Of a stretch of DNA of 55,219 bases, positions 21,889-30,685 are shown piece by piece (the first letter of the stretch is position 1; every line of letters starts with the position of its first letter). The notes under the pieces are model-generated. The model searched no databases and was not told the DNA's origin. It saw nothing but the letters and a program-made list of their open reading frames with translations. Source of the DNA: a virus; IMG/VR virus record IMGVR_UViG_3300027607_000117, positions 1 to 55,219 of that record. One strand, written 5' to 3'. A program made the translations under genes and the position numbers.

Positions 21889-22095
21889 TCAGTCCGTGTG
21901 AAGCGCGCTCTGCAGGGCATCGAGGTCCCCGTTGAGCGTATCCCACTCTTCCGGCGTCGGATCGCGGTTTTCCTGGACCATCAGCTTGATCTTCGCGACA
22001 GAAGCTTGCCAGGAGATCATTGCGGTGCCGCCTTGTGCGATGACAAGCGGCAGGATTTCGAGCGCTCTCAGAATGAGCATTGCGGTCGTATTCAA
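21889..22095 (-). CDS. Hypothetical protein, 68 aa, possible signal anchor
   Basis: N-terminal hydrophobic stretch (AMLILRALEILPLVIAQGG) then a helical acidic tail (PEEWDTLNGDLDALQSAL). Last gene of the late transcript, in the lysis region, so a holin-accessory or membrane role is possible. Confidence 0.55.
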   Translation of the reverse strand: MNTTAMLILRALEILPLVIAQGGTAMISWQASVAKIKLMVQENRDPTPEEWDTLNGDLDALQSALHTD

Positions 22096-22730
22096 GAGCT
22101 TGCTCCTTCAAGGCGGGTTTCGGAAATGCCCCAGGTGGTCAGGACCATCTGGAAAGTGCGAAGAGCAGCTTCAGAGGCCCTGACCGCAAGCTGCACCTTG
22201 TCCTCGCCGGCAAGCGGATCGCGGACCACGAGTTCCGCTTCATCCAGAGCCTTGTCGGCTGAAAGGTCCGCCTTTCGGATCACCTCGACCACGTCCACGC
22301 GCGCACAGGAGATCTTTTCCGCCAACTGCTCTTCCAGCCCCGTGCAGCGGGGGAGAGACTCGTAGATCAAGGCGACCCGGACCACCTCCTTATAGGCCGA
22401 CTTGGTGGCGAAAACCTGCTGCGCCGGGGTTTGCGCGCCCGCACAAGCCCCCAGAAGCAGAAGCGCCAACAAGGTGGCCGGCCAGGCGGCATTCAGGCTC
22501 GCAGGCAGCTTCGGCAACACGGTGACAGGCCGGGTGCCGCCCTTGAAGCGGTCTGCAATCAGAAGGGCGAGCCCGGCGAGCTGCACAATCCCGTCCCAGA
22601 ACTGGCTGATCAGTACATCGGCGTCCGGTCCGATGCGCTCCATGAGATCGGGAGCGACCTCGGGAACGAGCAGCAGCAGAATGCCGCCGATCCGCTTCGA
22701 CCGCAGAAACCACTTTGGCTGATTCTCCAT
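22092..22730 (-). CDS. Lysis-region membrane protein with internal lipobox-like motif, 212 aa
   Basis: Residues 12-65 have hydrophobic segments (GGILLLLVPEVAPDL and GIVQLAGLALLIADRF) like a holin, and residues about 82-98 (WPATLLALLLLGACAGAQ) form a lipoprotein-signal-like sequence with LGAC. The remaining part (SAYKEVVRVALIYESLPRC) is helical and soluble. This looks like a fusion of a holin-type N-domain with an outer-membrane lipoprotein (spanin-like), or two overlapping products. The exact role is unproved. Confidence 0.6.
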   Translation of the reverse strand: MENQPKWFLRSKRIGGILLLLVPEVAPDLMERIGPDADVLISQFWDGIVQLAGLALLIADRFKGGTRPVTVLPKLPASLNAAWPATLLALLLLGACAGAQTPAQQVFATKSAYKEVVRVALIYESLPRCTGLEEQLAEKISCARVDVVEVIRKADLSADKALDEAELVVRDPLAGEDKVQLAVRASEAALRTFQMVLTTWGISETRLEGASS

Positions 22731-23117
22731 CTAGTCCTCCTTAGTGAGAGAGTGAACGGTCTCCTGAAGGTCGAACACCGCTTTGCTGAGGTGCGCGCAG
22801 CAGCGCGTTAGTTCCTGGACCGCCACTTTGAGTTCGTGAACGTGCGAGCGCCTATCTACGAGAAGCAGTCCGCGCTTGTTGAAAGTCACAATCGTGACGC
22901 CCGTCTTAAGATTGGGCCGCAGCCGGTGCAGGTATTGCCGAATGGCTGCCTCGGCAGTTCGCGCGCCGCCCGATTCCTCGCCCGCGTAGACATAATTCAC
23001 GATGTCCTTCAGCGGCGAGGGACCGCTCTCTTGGCGATCCACCAGATAGCGCAACAGGCGCAGGGTATATTTGCCCGTGACAGGTTCTTTAACGTAGCTC
23101 TGGACGCTGAGCGCCAT
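22731..23117 (-). CDS. Winged-helix-like protein in the lysis cassette, 128 aa
   Basis: The first 85 residues (TLRLLRYLVDRQESGPSPLK; ARTAEAAIRQYLHRLRPNLK; TVIVTFNKRGLLLV-type ending) follow the OmpR/PhoB-type winged-helix pattern, including a final beta-hairpin wing. The C-terminus is a helix with two cysteines. A DNA-binding regulator within lysis genes would be unusual; could also be a structural mimic. Confidence 0.55.
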   Translation of the reverse strand: MALSVQSYVKEPVTGKYTLRLLRYLVDRQESGPSPLKDIVNYVYAGEESGGARTAEAAIRQYLHRLRPNLKTGVTIVTFNKRGLLLVDRRSHVHELKVAVQELTRCCAHLSKAVFDLQETVHSLTKED

Positions 23118-23120
23118 CGT

Positions 23121-23534
23121 TCATGGCACGTCGTTGTAGAAAACATGATTGCCGACAGCCATGACCGGCTCCTTGCCCTCTGCCCAATCGGGGCGAATGC
23201 TGGACGTGTGATAATGCTTAGAGTCAAACGTGAAATCGCGCTCGTCCAGCGCTTCTAGTACGGCGCGCAGGCATTGGCGGAAATCCACGTCATCCAGATC
23301 CACGCCCTGCATCGCTTCGCGGTTGGGGTCATTCTCGTTCCACGTGGAGAATTGCAGCCAGCGCAGCGCGGCGGCTGCGAGCGTGTGGTCTCTTCTGAAC
23401 TGCCCTTCATTGCTCTGCCAGCGGTTGATCAGCACATGGGCAATCGCCTTCTGGCCCGCGTAGTCCTCGCCGCGGCCTTCGCCCCAAACCGTGCGGGCGG
23501 CCGTCATGATGTCGGATTGGGTGAGAGGTTTCAT
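23121..23534 (-). CDS. SleB-type cell wall hydrolase (endolysin), 137 aa
   Basis: Cleaves peptidoglycan for lysis. Matches the Hydrolase_2/SleB family: ARTVWGEGRGEDYAGQKAIA with catalytic Glu near residue 19, AHVLINRW, and a C-terminal SKHYHTSS and NHVFYND segment. Length is typical for a single-domain enzyme with no signal peptide, so it needs a holin to reach the periplasm. Confidence 0.9.
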   Translation of the reverse strand: MKPLTQSDIMTAARTVWGEGRGEDYAGQKAIAHVLINRWQSNEGQFRRDHTLAAAALRWLQFSTWNENDPNREAMQGVDLDDVDFRQCLRAVLEALDERDFTFDSKHYHTSSIRPDWAEGKEPVMAVGNHVFYNDVP

Positions 23535-23788
23535 TGGCCGTCGCCGTTGCGCATCTCATACTTCACCAGGCGATCAAGCTTGGAGTTCATTTGCTCGAGC
23601 TGGTGAACGAGGCGCTGTTCCACGTCCTTCAGATAGGTGACGCTTGCGTACTCCTTCGCCACCGCGAGCTTGTATTCGTTGAGATTGCTGGCGACCTTGT
23701 CGATTTGGGTCATGAGCCGCCAGCACCAGAGGCTCATGAAACCGAAGGCCGGTATGGCGATGAGCTGAACCCATTCCATCCAGGTCAT
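23531..23788 (-). CDS. Membrane-anchored coiled-coil protein, 85 aa (i-spanin or holin-like)
   Basis: One N-terminal transmembrane segment (WVQLIAIPAFGFMSLWCW) followed by a coiled coil (YLKDVEQRLVHQLEQMNSKL), the layout of inner-membrane spanins. Starts 4 bases before the hydrolase gene it is coupled to. Confidence 0.65.
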   Translation of the reverse strand: MTWMEWVQLIAIPAFGFMSLWCWRLMTQIDKVASNLNEYKLAVAKEYASVTYLKDVEQRLVHQLEQMNSKLDRLVKYEMRNGDGQ

Positions 23789-24081
23789 GCCTCAGGGTCC
23801 TTCTCAGTACACTCTTTCATTCGCCACCCTTCACCGGCTGCAACCAAACAGGACATGCCCTGCGGCGTTGTCACAATGATGGACCAGGTTTTGCCATTGC
23901 CGTTGGTGAGAACTTCGACAAGACCGCCATTGTGCGTGACGCCCAGGGCGATAGGTGCCTCTTTGTATTTCTGAGACAGGAGTTCGATTACGGAATCGCG
24001 CTGGTCGCACTGCGGTTGGGCCGCCGCCAGATCGGGCCACAAAAAAACCGCCATGAAGGCGGCTGCGAAGAGGTGTTTCAT
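23785..24081 (-). CDS. Secreted hypothetical protein, 98 aa
   Basis: Signal peptide MKHLFAAAFMAVFLWPDLAA followed by AQP; three or four cysteines after cleavage, including CDQRDSV and SCLVAAGEGWR. It may act in the periplasm at lysis or during superinfection exclusion. A start ten codons upstream (24111) is possible but would spoil the signal peptide. Confidence 0.6.
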   Translation of the reverse strand: MKHLFAAAFMAVFLWPDLAAAQPQCDQRDSVIELLSQKYKEAPIALGVTHNGGLVEVLTNGNGKTWSIIVTTPQGMSCLVAAGEGWRMKECTEKDPEA

Positions 24082-24091
24082 GGAGGGGCCC

Positions 24092-25303
24092 CTAAGAAGC
24101 AAGCTGTCCAAGGACGATCACATGGACAGTGGTCGGATCGACGAGTGTGCCGGAGTTGTCCTTCGTGACTAGCGTGCAAGTCCCTGCGAGCCTTGTGAGC
24201 GTGGTGATCTCAGTAATGCTGCCGCTTCTGTAGGCGATCGGGATCACCGCATAGTTGGCGTTAGCGAAGGCGTTTGTGAAGGTCAGCGTGTAGTTCCCGA
24301 CGGAATTGCGGGCGACCGAGTCAAGGTTTTGCGATCCCGATTCCAGCACACCGGTTGCGCCCGCGAAGACGCCCATTGCTTTTGGGTGAAGCGGATGATG
24401 GTGCTGATCGCCCGGTGTGACAAAGTTGCCCTTTGAGGTCGCCGCCTCCATGACCACCTTCTGGGCTGGCGCAAACATGCGCAGAGTGCGCCAATTCGCA
24501 CCGTCGGAATAAACCCTGACCGCACCGCCCACGACGCCCTTTGGATCCGCTGTGCCCAGATCGGACCAAGTCAGCTTTATGCTGGCCTCATCGTCGATCG
24601 TCTGCCCGCCCGGCGCGGCGACCGTCGTGTTAACGGCGCCCGCGCGTTGCTGGAGGTCGCAATACCAGCCGTCGCCGGCCGTCACGGCGGACAGTAGCGT
24701 GAAAGTCTTGTTGGAGCCGTCCTGTCGGATGATCTTGCCCAGATCCCCGGCCGCCACGGTGTAGTCGTCGCTCTTGACGACCGTCGGGTGCTTAGGGGTC
24801 TCGACGCTGGCCACGGCCGCAACCGCCGCCGTCTCTGCCGCTTCCGCCGCGGCTTGTGCCGCTTCCGCCGCAGTCTGGGCGGCTTCTGCCGCAGTCTGGG
24901 CGGCTTGGGCGGCGGTGACTTTCGCATCCAGATCGCTGATGCCGGCGGCGAAGGCGATCGCCGTCGTGCCTATTGTGATCGGATCATCGGTCGAGATGTT
25001 CCACCAGGAGTTCGCGTTCGCGGTTCCGTCGGTCACCCTGATCAGCGTGCCCTTCCGAACATCCAAAGCCCCGTCGAAATCCTTGGCACGCTCCCAGCCG
25101 GTCGAACGGACGACGTAAATGCCGTTCTCGCTGCCGCTTGTCTGGTCCTTAACCAAGATCCGGTCGCCGTCCGCGAGTGAGACGCCGTCAATGGTCTGCA
25201 GGCCGGACAGCGTCACATTCGCGGTCGTGGCCGCTTGGCAGGGCGCTTTCACGGCAAGACTGGAGATCGACCCGTCCAGGCGGTCGACGGCGGTTGTCGT
25301 CAT
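24092..25303 (-). CDS. Tail fibre-type protein, 403 aa
   Basis: The N-terminus (LQTIDGVSLADGDRILVKDQ; SGSENGIYVV) is a motif repeated in many phage tail fibre proteins. Residues about 145-180 form an Ala-rich helical linker encoded by 18-base DNA repeats. The middle resembles a beta-rich fibre with TWSDLGTADPKGVVGG, and the C-terminus (NYTLTFTNAFANANYAVIPI) is like tail fibre receptor-binding tips. Start chosen at MTTTAVDRL. Confidence 0.8.
   Translation of the reverse strand: MTTTAVDRLDGSISSLAVKAPCQAATTANVTLSGLQTIDGVSLADGDRILVKDQTSGSENGIYVVRSTGWERAKDFDGALDVRKGTLIRVTDGTANANSWWNISTDDPITIGTTAIAFAAGISDLDAKVTAAQAAQTAAEAAQTAAEAAQAAAEAAETAAVAAVASVETPKHPTVVKSDDYTVAAGDLGKIIRQDGSNKTFTLLSAVTAGDGWYCDLQQRAGAVNTTVAAPGGQTIDDEASIKLTWSDLGTADPKGVVGGAVRVYSDGANWRTLRMFAPAQKVVMEAATSKGNFVTPGDQHHHPLHPKAMGVFAGATGVLESGSQNLDSVARNSVGNYTLTFTNAFANANYAVIPIAYRSGSITEITTLTRLAGTCTLVTKDNSGTLVDPTTVHVIVLGQLAS
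24825..24905. repeat. 18-base tandem repeats encoding the Ala/Glu/Gln linker
   Basis: Degenerate copies of GCCGCTTCCGCCGCAGTC (plus strand) repeated about four times encode QTAAEAA-type heptads in the tail fibre gene. Such repeats may vary in number among strains. Confidence 0.6.
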
Positions 25304-25370
25304 GGGCATTGACTCCGGGCGGCTTGTGCGCGCTATGCTGGCGCACAACAACTATGGGGAGGAACGCAAA

Positions 25371-25841
25371 ATGAGATTTCTTGCCGTGCTAGTGGCGTTT
25401 GGCCTACTCGCCGGATGCGGCACGCCCTATCAGCCTCATGGATTTGGCGGTGGCTACAAAGAGCAGCAGATCACCAGCGACACTTTCTTAGTTCAGGTCC
25501 GCGGGAACGGTTATACCAGCGCGCAAACCGTGCATACCTATGCGATGCGCCGAGCGGCCGAGATCGCGCAGATCGAGGGCTACACATACTTTGCTGTCCT
25601 TGAGGAACGTCAGAGCGCCAAAGTCGGGCAGATCACAACGCCCGGCCAGTACCACGCTACGACATCATATATCGGCGGGACGGCTTACACGTCCGGCTTC
25701 TATACCCCGGGCTCCACAACGTCCTATGAGAAGCCGCGCACACAGATGACGATTAAGTTGCTGGCCAAAGCGCCTGTAGGAGAACCGGGAATATACGAAG
25801 CTGCGCAAGTGCTTCAGTACACAGCCAACGTCTTGGACTAG
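25371..25841 (+). CDS. Moron: CC0125/CC1285-like lipoprotein, 156 aa
   Basis: Lipoprotein signal FLAVLVAFGLLAGCGTP with cysteine at residue 17, then SDTFLVQVRGNGYTSAQTVH and YAMRRAAEIAQIEGYTYFAV, the pattern I know from the CC0125/CC1285 lipoproteins of Alphaproteobacteria. It runs opposite to the surrounding late genes and has its own GGGGAGG ribosome site, so it is probably expressed from the prophage. Role may be envelope modification or superinfection exclusion; this is inference. Confidence 0.8.
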   Translation: MRFLAVLVAFGLLAGCGTPYQPHGFGGGYKEQQITSDTFLVQVRGNGYTSAQTVHTYAMRRAAEIAQIEGYTYFAVLEERQSAKVGQITTPGQYHATTSYIGGTAYTSGFYTPGSTTSYEKPRTQMTIKLLAKAPVGEPGIYEAAQVLQYTANVLD

Positions 25842-25997
25842 GCCGCGACGTTTGAAGGGTCCGGCCCGCGCTGTGGCGGGAAACCGCTGCCGGGCGGCTT
25901 CGGCTTGGGCATCTTTGCCGTGGGTCTTTATCAGCACGTTGGCGCTGCGGTCTATGTCGAGGGTCGATACCACTAGTACGGGCTTTAGGAGGTGAAT
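25842..25997. other. Short gap between the two moron genes
   Basis: Contains GC-rich inverted repeats such as CCCGC...GCGGG near 25863-25881 that could be a terminator for the first moron gene, and possibly a promoter for the second that I cannot place. Confidence 0.3.
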
Positions 25998-26267
25998 ATG
26001 AGATTCATTGTAGCGCTGATTGTACTGTCTATGCCAGCCGCCGCTGGGGCTGTAATCTTTACAGAGGCGGGGAGTTGGGAGCCCGTTTGCGTCTTTCTTG
26101 AGGACTATAAAGACGACATAACGAATTCAGTCGTGCAGGATTTAGTGCTCGCCAAGCAACAATGCATCGACGAAAAGAATGCCACAGGCGAGGTCAGATG
26201 GTGGGTTAGGCACGACCCTGAAAAGGGTATCTACTACACCCCAATGGTTGCCCGGAACCCCAGTTAA
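25998..26267 (+). CDS. Moron: secreted hypothetical protein, 89 aa
   Basis: Signal peptide MRFIVALIVLSMPAAAGAV, then a soluble domain with two cysteines (PVCVFLEDY and KQQCIDEKN). A perfect AGGAGG precedes the ATG. Same orientation as the neighbouring lipoprotein gene and opposite to the late genes. Its last four bases overlap the stop of the large internal virion protein. Confidence 0.6.
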   Translation: MRFIVALIVLSMPAAAGAVIFTEAGSWEPVCVFLEDYKDDITNSVVQDLVLAKQQCIDEKNATGEVRWWVRHDPEKGIYYTPMVARNPS

Positions 26268-28810
26268 CGCACCCCCTCGAAGAGCCGTGACCCGCCCCCG
26301 GTTGGGATGGCCGAGCTTGGCTTGATCAGGAAAGTCTGCGCGTTCTCTTTCTCGAGACGCTTTTCAAGGCGCCGCAGATATCCTGGGCTCATGGCTTCGC
26401 GCAGTTGGTACAGAACCAGATAATCCAACGCCGCCCGCGTGTAGAAGAGATTCGCGCCCGGTGCGTTGTTGATGAAGGTGCTCAATGCTGCCGCCGAGGG
26501 GTCGTCTCCGTCGCGTACCCGGCCATAGAGATCCACAATATCCGAAAATGCACCGGCTGTCGGGCCCGCCAAGGTGTCTAGGACACTGCCGCCGAAGCGG
26601 TTGCGGACTTCCCCGAACAGGAAGTCTCCATAGATGCCGGCGCCGCCGCCTTGCGCCATGGCGGCGAACCACGTCTTGAAGGAATTCGGGTCCCGCGGGG
26701 TTCTGCCCTTGGCCAAATCTTTCGCCGCGCCCGCCAAGTAACCGAAAACCGTCGTGCCGATGATGAGGTTCACCAAGCCGCGCATTTCACCGTTACCGCT
26801 TCTCAGCGCTTGCCCGAGGCTGTCGGCGCCACGGCCGTAAAGCTCGCGGCCAACGGACTTGGTCAGGACAGCGGTCGGAAAAGACTTGAATTGCGTGACG
26901 AAGCGCATGAGCTCGCCGTTCACGGTTCCCGGCCGGGTGCCCTGTCGAAGAATCGATTGGGTACGCGCGTCTGGTTGAATGACGGCAAACTCGACGCGAT
27001 CGACGAAGTAGGACCGGAGTTGGCTCTCAATTTCCTCCTTAAGGCGCCGAACTTGCGGACCCGATCCCTTGAATCCCTTGCCTGTGAGATAGGCCTTGGC
27101 CGCCTCGTCGCCGATCTCGCGGGCTTGTTCCGGCACCATGAAGGCGGTTCCCTCTGCCCGCTTCACATCGGTTCGCCGCAACAGATCCCATTTGCCGCTA
27201 TCCAGGCCGAAGGCTTCCAAGGAACGCTTAAGGTCGTCGTCCAGACTTGCCCAAGAGGCATTCCGGCGGGCAGCGAGCCGGCTAGACATGGCGTAGCCGA
27301 CGGAGGCCCGCATCGCGTCGGTCCACCAGGTCAAGCCATTCCATTTGAAGAAGGTGCGCATCCATTTTGACATCGCCCCAGGCAGGTCGTCGTGCCCGGA
27401 GAAGCGATGCAGGACGGCGCCGCGCATCCCATCCATGGTGACGCCGATCATGCCAAGGATTTCTCGCTGTTGCCGGGTGCCGCGGCCCTTAGCAATTGCA
27501 GAAAGGGGAATCAGGTGAGACTCGAGAAAGCCGACGCCCTGGAACCGGAGTTCGCTGGCCGCGATCGGGATATCGGCGATGGCCGACAAGACTGCGCCCC
27601 CAAGTTTCGCCATGGATTGAATGGCCCGGATGATCGCGGCCCATTTGGAAAACATGACGTTGCCGGGGATGTTGACGGAGCCGTCGATCTCGTCGAAGCG
27701 GTTCTCCAGCCACGAGAGATCGTTTTGCAGATCGGCGGCCCTTTGCGGCGCGGCTCGCCGGGCATCCTTGAGCAGCGATTGAAAGAGATCGTCGAAATTC
27801 TGACGCGCGTTAGGGCCCCAGACCCGCATCAGGCCGGTGTTTTTTGCCGTGCGCTCAAGCCCGAAAAGAACGGCTTCCCGGAACGACCCGACTCCAAAGC
27901 GCTTATTGTAGGCGCTCCAGGCATTGGCATCCTTGAAATGCAGGAGCCGGTCGGCACTCATATCCCGCGCCACGTTGTTCGCGCCCTTGAAGGCATTCGG
28001 CGCGCCATCCGCGGGATTGGCGAAGTGAACGCCGGAGGCGAGTCCGTCATAGACGCTTCGGAGAAACTTCTCCGGCGTCGTGTCGCCGAGCAGATTATCG
28101 AACGTGCGCTCGTCCAACCTCTCCACAATGAAATCGCGCCACTCCTCGAAGGATACGGTGCGGATCTTGAAAGTATCGTGCGATTGCCGGGCAATGTACC
28201 CCGGCAACTTCTTGATCCAGGCACCGGACCTGTTGGCGTCGTGCCGTGCGATCTCCTGCCATTTGTGCACGGCCTCGCCGAGGGTCTGCGCGTTATTGGA
28301 AATGCCTTCGAAATTCGGCGCCTTGCGGTCGAGTTGCCAAAGGGCTCGCGCAATCTCGTCATCGAGTTCGCCCGAAACGAAGATGTTCCAGAGTCCGGAC
28401 CTCTCGACGTCAGCGATGAAGCCTTGCGCATAGTGCCCAGCAAGCTGCCTTTGCTCGGCATCCGCCGAGAAGCGCGCGCCGGTGCGCTTGCGGTTGACGC
28501 CTGTCATGAGCGCTTCCAGCCCGAGTGCCGGAGCGTCGGGAAACTGCGTTCTTACGTAGTCGAGTGCTTCCAGCTTGCGCCGCAGATTGAGGGCCGCGTT
28601 GCGCTTGGCGATGATTGCGGCCGCAACCTTCTCGTCGGCTATCTCTCCTGCGGCATTGAGAAACGATTCCTCTGCGCTTTCATTGGCGCGTTCGCGGCGC
28701 CTGCGCTGCTGGCGGCGGCGCAACTCGGTGAAAAGGTCGTCCGCCTCATCGTCCGTCAATTCCCGTCCAACTGCCCGATTGATCTCGGCCAGGCACTTAG
28801 GCGTGGGCAT
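26264..28810 (-). CDS. Large internal virion (ejection) protein, 848 aa
   Basis: The largest of a set of three core proteins; position after tail tube and gp14/gp15-like genes corresponds to T7 gp16. Mostly helical, with a hydrophobic glycine-rich segment (LVNLIIGTTVFGYLAGAAKD) near the C-terminal third. No lytic transglycosylase motif was seen, unlike T7 gp16. Start chosen as MPTPKCLAE; a longer frame upstream overlaps the neighbouring membrane gene. Confidence 0.8.
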   Translation of the reverse strand: MPTPKCLAEINRAVGRELTDDEADDLFTELRRRQQRRRRERANESAEESFLNAAGEIADEKVAAAIIAKRNAALNLRRKLEALDYVRTQFPDAPALGLEALMTGVNRKRTGARFSADAEQRQLAGHYAQGFIADVERSGLWNIFVSGELDDEIARALWQLDRKAPNFEGISNNAQTLGEAVHKWQEIARHDANRSGAWIKKLPGYIARQSHDTFKIRTVSFEEWRDFIVERLDERTFDNLLGDTTPEKFLRSVYDGLASGVHFANPADGAPNAFKGANNVARDMSADRLLHFKDANAWSAYNKRFGVGSFREAVLFGLERTAKNTGLMRVWGPNARQNFDDLFQSLLKDARRAAPQRAADLQNDLSWLENRFDEIDGSVNIPGNVMFSKWAAIIRAIQSMAKLGGAVLSAIADIPIAASELRFQGVGFLESHLIPLSAIAKGRGTRQQREILGMIGVTMDGMRGAVLHRFSGHDDLPGAMSKWMRTFFKWNGLTWWTDAMRASVGYAMSSRLAARRNASWASLDDDLKRSLEAFGLDSGKWDLLRRTDVKRAEGTAFMVPEQAREIGDEAAKAYLTGKGFKGSGPQVRRLKEEIESQLRSYFVDRVEFAVIQPDARTQSILRQGTRPGTVNGELMRFVTQFKSFPTAVLTKSVGRELYGRGADSLGQALRSGNGEMRGLVNLIIGTTVFGYLAGAAKDLAKGRTPRDPNSFKTWFAAMAQGGGAGIYGDFLFGEVRNRFGGSVLDTLAGPTAGAFSDIVDLYGRVRDGDDPSAAALSTFINNAPGANLFYTRAALDYLVLYQLREAMSPGYLRRLEKRLEKENAQTFLIKPSSAIPTGGGSRLFEGVR

Positions 28811-29027
28811 CGTCTTCCTTGTTTCCGAAAGCAGCCGAGAGTTTGCGGGCGAGCCAGAGCCACAGGGCCGTACTTCCAGCAAGCGCCAGGACCGTCCCGA
28901 TCATCGCAAGTTCAGCACTGACAGGAGCAATGACACCCATTATCCACATGACGCTCGGAACGGCGAGCGCGATGCACGCCAGCGAGGCAATCATCATGGC
29001 GGCAAAGCGCGCGTTATCGCCGGGCAT
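28797..29027 (-). CDS. Small two-span membrane protein, 76 aa
   Basis: Two hydrophobic segments (MIASLACIALAVPSVMWIMG and LAMIGTVLALAGSTALWLWL) and a short charged tail. It lies between two ejection protein genes and overlaps the next by 14 bases. A holin-like role is conceivable but its position argues for a virion-entry accessory. Confidence 0.55.
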   Translation of the reverse strand: MPGDNARFAAMMIASLACIALAVPSVMWIMGVIAPVSAELAMIGTVLALAGSTALWLWLARKLSAAFGNKEDDAHA

Positions 29028-30685
29028 CAGGCTGTCCTCAATTCGCAGATCGCGGCGGCACGGGCGGCCTTGCCGAGATCTTCGGCGTTTCGAATGCCTT
29101 CATCGGCTTCATTGAACAAGGATATCACCTCATCGTCGCTAAGTTCAAGTTGGCGTTGGAGTTCGGAAATCTGCTCCATCTCCTCATCCAGCATGGCCTG
29201 TGCGTCTTCTGGCTTGGCGGCCGGGGTCACTTCCGCCAGCCTTTCTTCGGCCAGATCGGCGCCGCGGAAATCGGGTAGCGTGAGACTGCGCGGGTCCGCC
29301 GCTTCCTTCACCGCCTGTTCGATCAACTGGCGTGCGTTTGGGACAGCTTCGACCTTCGGGGGCGGCGCGGCAAACCGCACGGATTCCGGCGCGGCTCTGA
29401 AGGACGCCAAATCCGCTTTCGTTGCATCGCTCACGATGGCGAATTCCCGTTCGCCAGCCTTGCCGACCGGGACAACATCCAGATCCGCGGCTTGGCCGGG
29501 ACGCACGCGTTCAATGTGTTTCTTGGCAGAGCGTTCAGTCTTGAACGTCAAGACACTCCCATCGGGCTGTCGCAGGGGTTGCGCCTCAGTCCTCTCGCGC
29601 AGGATGATCTCATCACCTGCTTCTTCCAATTGCAGTTTGCGGCCATCCTTTTTGCGCTTCTCTTTCTGAACGAACTTCTCGGCCTTCTTTCGGTCCGTGA
29701 AGACAAGCGGTTCGTCCTTCCTGCCGAGAGCTGCGCGGCTGCTCGCTGGCGCAGCGCCCGCGGCCGCAGGAACGATCTCCTCCTGTCCAGGCAGCCGCAA
29801 CGGCGTGTCTTGGGGCGCGAACCGTTCGGCAAAGCCCCCCCGTGAAACGGCTGTGGATCCGAACAGATCGCCGCGCACACTGTCGTCAAGAAGCAGGACG
29901 CGCTCCGGCGTCGCGACCTTTCGGCCTTCGACGACCTCGGCAATGGCAGATCTGAGAGAGGCTTCCCGAGCGCGCTGTGACGACGCCCTCAATCTGTCAC
30001 CGATCTTGCCTGCAACCGCGTGTAAACCGCCGCCCAGAGCTGTCCCGAACGCAATGTTCAGCAGGCTGTGTGTCAGATCGTAATCAGCCTGCTCGCGTCT
30101 TGCCTGCCCGAGCACGAACGGCTCGACGGCCACGGCGCCAACCGCGCCTTCGGCGCCGCCACGGATCACGCGCGCGGTGGTCCGGCCAAACCTCTCTGTG
30201 AGCCTCGCAAATCTTGCTTCCCGCACGACAGGAATGAAAGCTGAGGCAACGTTGAGGGGGTCGGTTGCGGTGACCAGCAGCTCTATCCCGATGGATGCAG
30301 CGCCTGGCCCAAACCCGCTCGGCGCGCGTTGGAACACAGATTGCCGGGCGACCTCAAGCTCCTTGCGACGAGCCAAGAGTCCGGCCTCGCCCTCGAAGAC
30401 AGGCTCATTGAAGGTGAGTCCCAGGTGCCCGAAACGCTTGTTGGCCTCCTCGGGGTGAAGCTTGCGCGAAGGCTCCCGCGTCGGGTCCGGGAACTGGCCC
30501 TCGAAGAAGCCTTCGCCGATCTCGCCGCGCTCGCGGGCCTGCTCGCCCGCCCGGCCAACCGACGGCAGGGGGTTTCTCGTGAAGGCCTCCGAGGCCGTCG
30601 TTCCGAGGTAGTCGGCGAGCGGCGCCTCGTAGTTCTCCAGAAAGATGCCCTGAGGCCGGCTGCGGAGCGGGTCGGTGAAAATCAC
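29027..30685 (-). CDS. Internal virion protein, 552 aa
   Basis: Position between gp15-like and gp16-like genes, Ala/Glu/Arg-rich helical composition, and a long hydrophilic C-terminal coiled coil (EEMEQISELQRQLELSDDEV) fit an ejection protein. A low-complexity Lys-rich region (KKAEKFVQKEKRKKDGRKLQ) lies near the middle. No enzyme motif seen. Confidence 0.7.
   Translation of the reverse strand: MIFTDPLRSRPQGIFLENYEAPLADYLGTTASEAFTRNPLPSVGRAGEQARERGEIGEGFFEGQFPDPTREPSRKLHPEEANKRFGHLGLTFNEPVFEGEAGLLARRKELEVARQSVFQRAPSGFGPGAASIGIELLVTATDPLNVASAFIPVVREARFARLTERFGRTTARVIRGGAEGAVGAVAVEPFVLGQARREQADYDLTHSLLNIAFGTALGGGLHAVAGKIGDRLRASSQRAREASLRSAIAEVVEGRKVATPERVLLLDDSVRGDLFGSTAVSRGGFAERFAPQDTPLRLPGQEEIVPAAAGAAPASSRAALGRKDEPLVFTDRKKAEKFVQKEKRKKDGRKLQLEEAGDEIILRERTEAQPLRQPDGSVLTFKTERSAKKHIERVRPGQAADLDVVPVGKAGEREFAIVSDATKADLASFRAAPESVRFAAPPPKVEAVPNARQLIEQAVKEAADPRSLTLPDFRGADLAEERLAEVTPAAKPEDAQAMLDEEMEQISELQRQLELSDDEVISLFNEADEGIRNAEDLGKAARAAAICELRTA

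Noticed and set aside
27392-28921. Long plus-strand frame opposite the large internal virion protein
   Set aside because: Arg/Gly/Val-rich composition typical of the antisense of a GC-rich gene; the minus-strand frame has clear family and position support.
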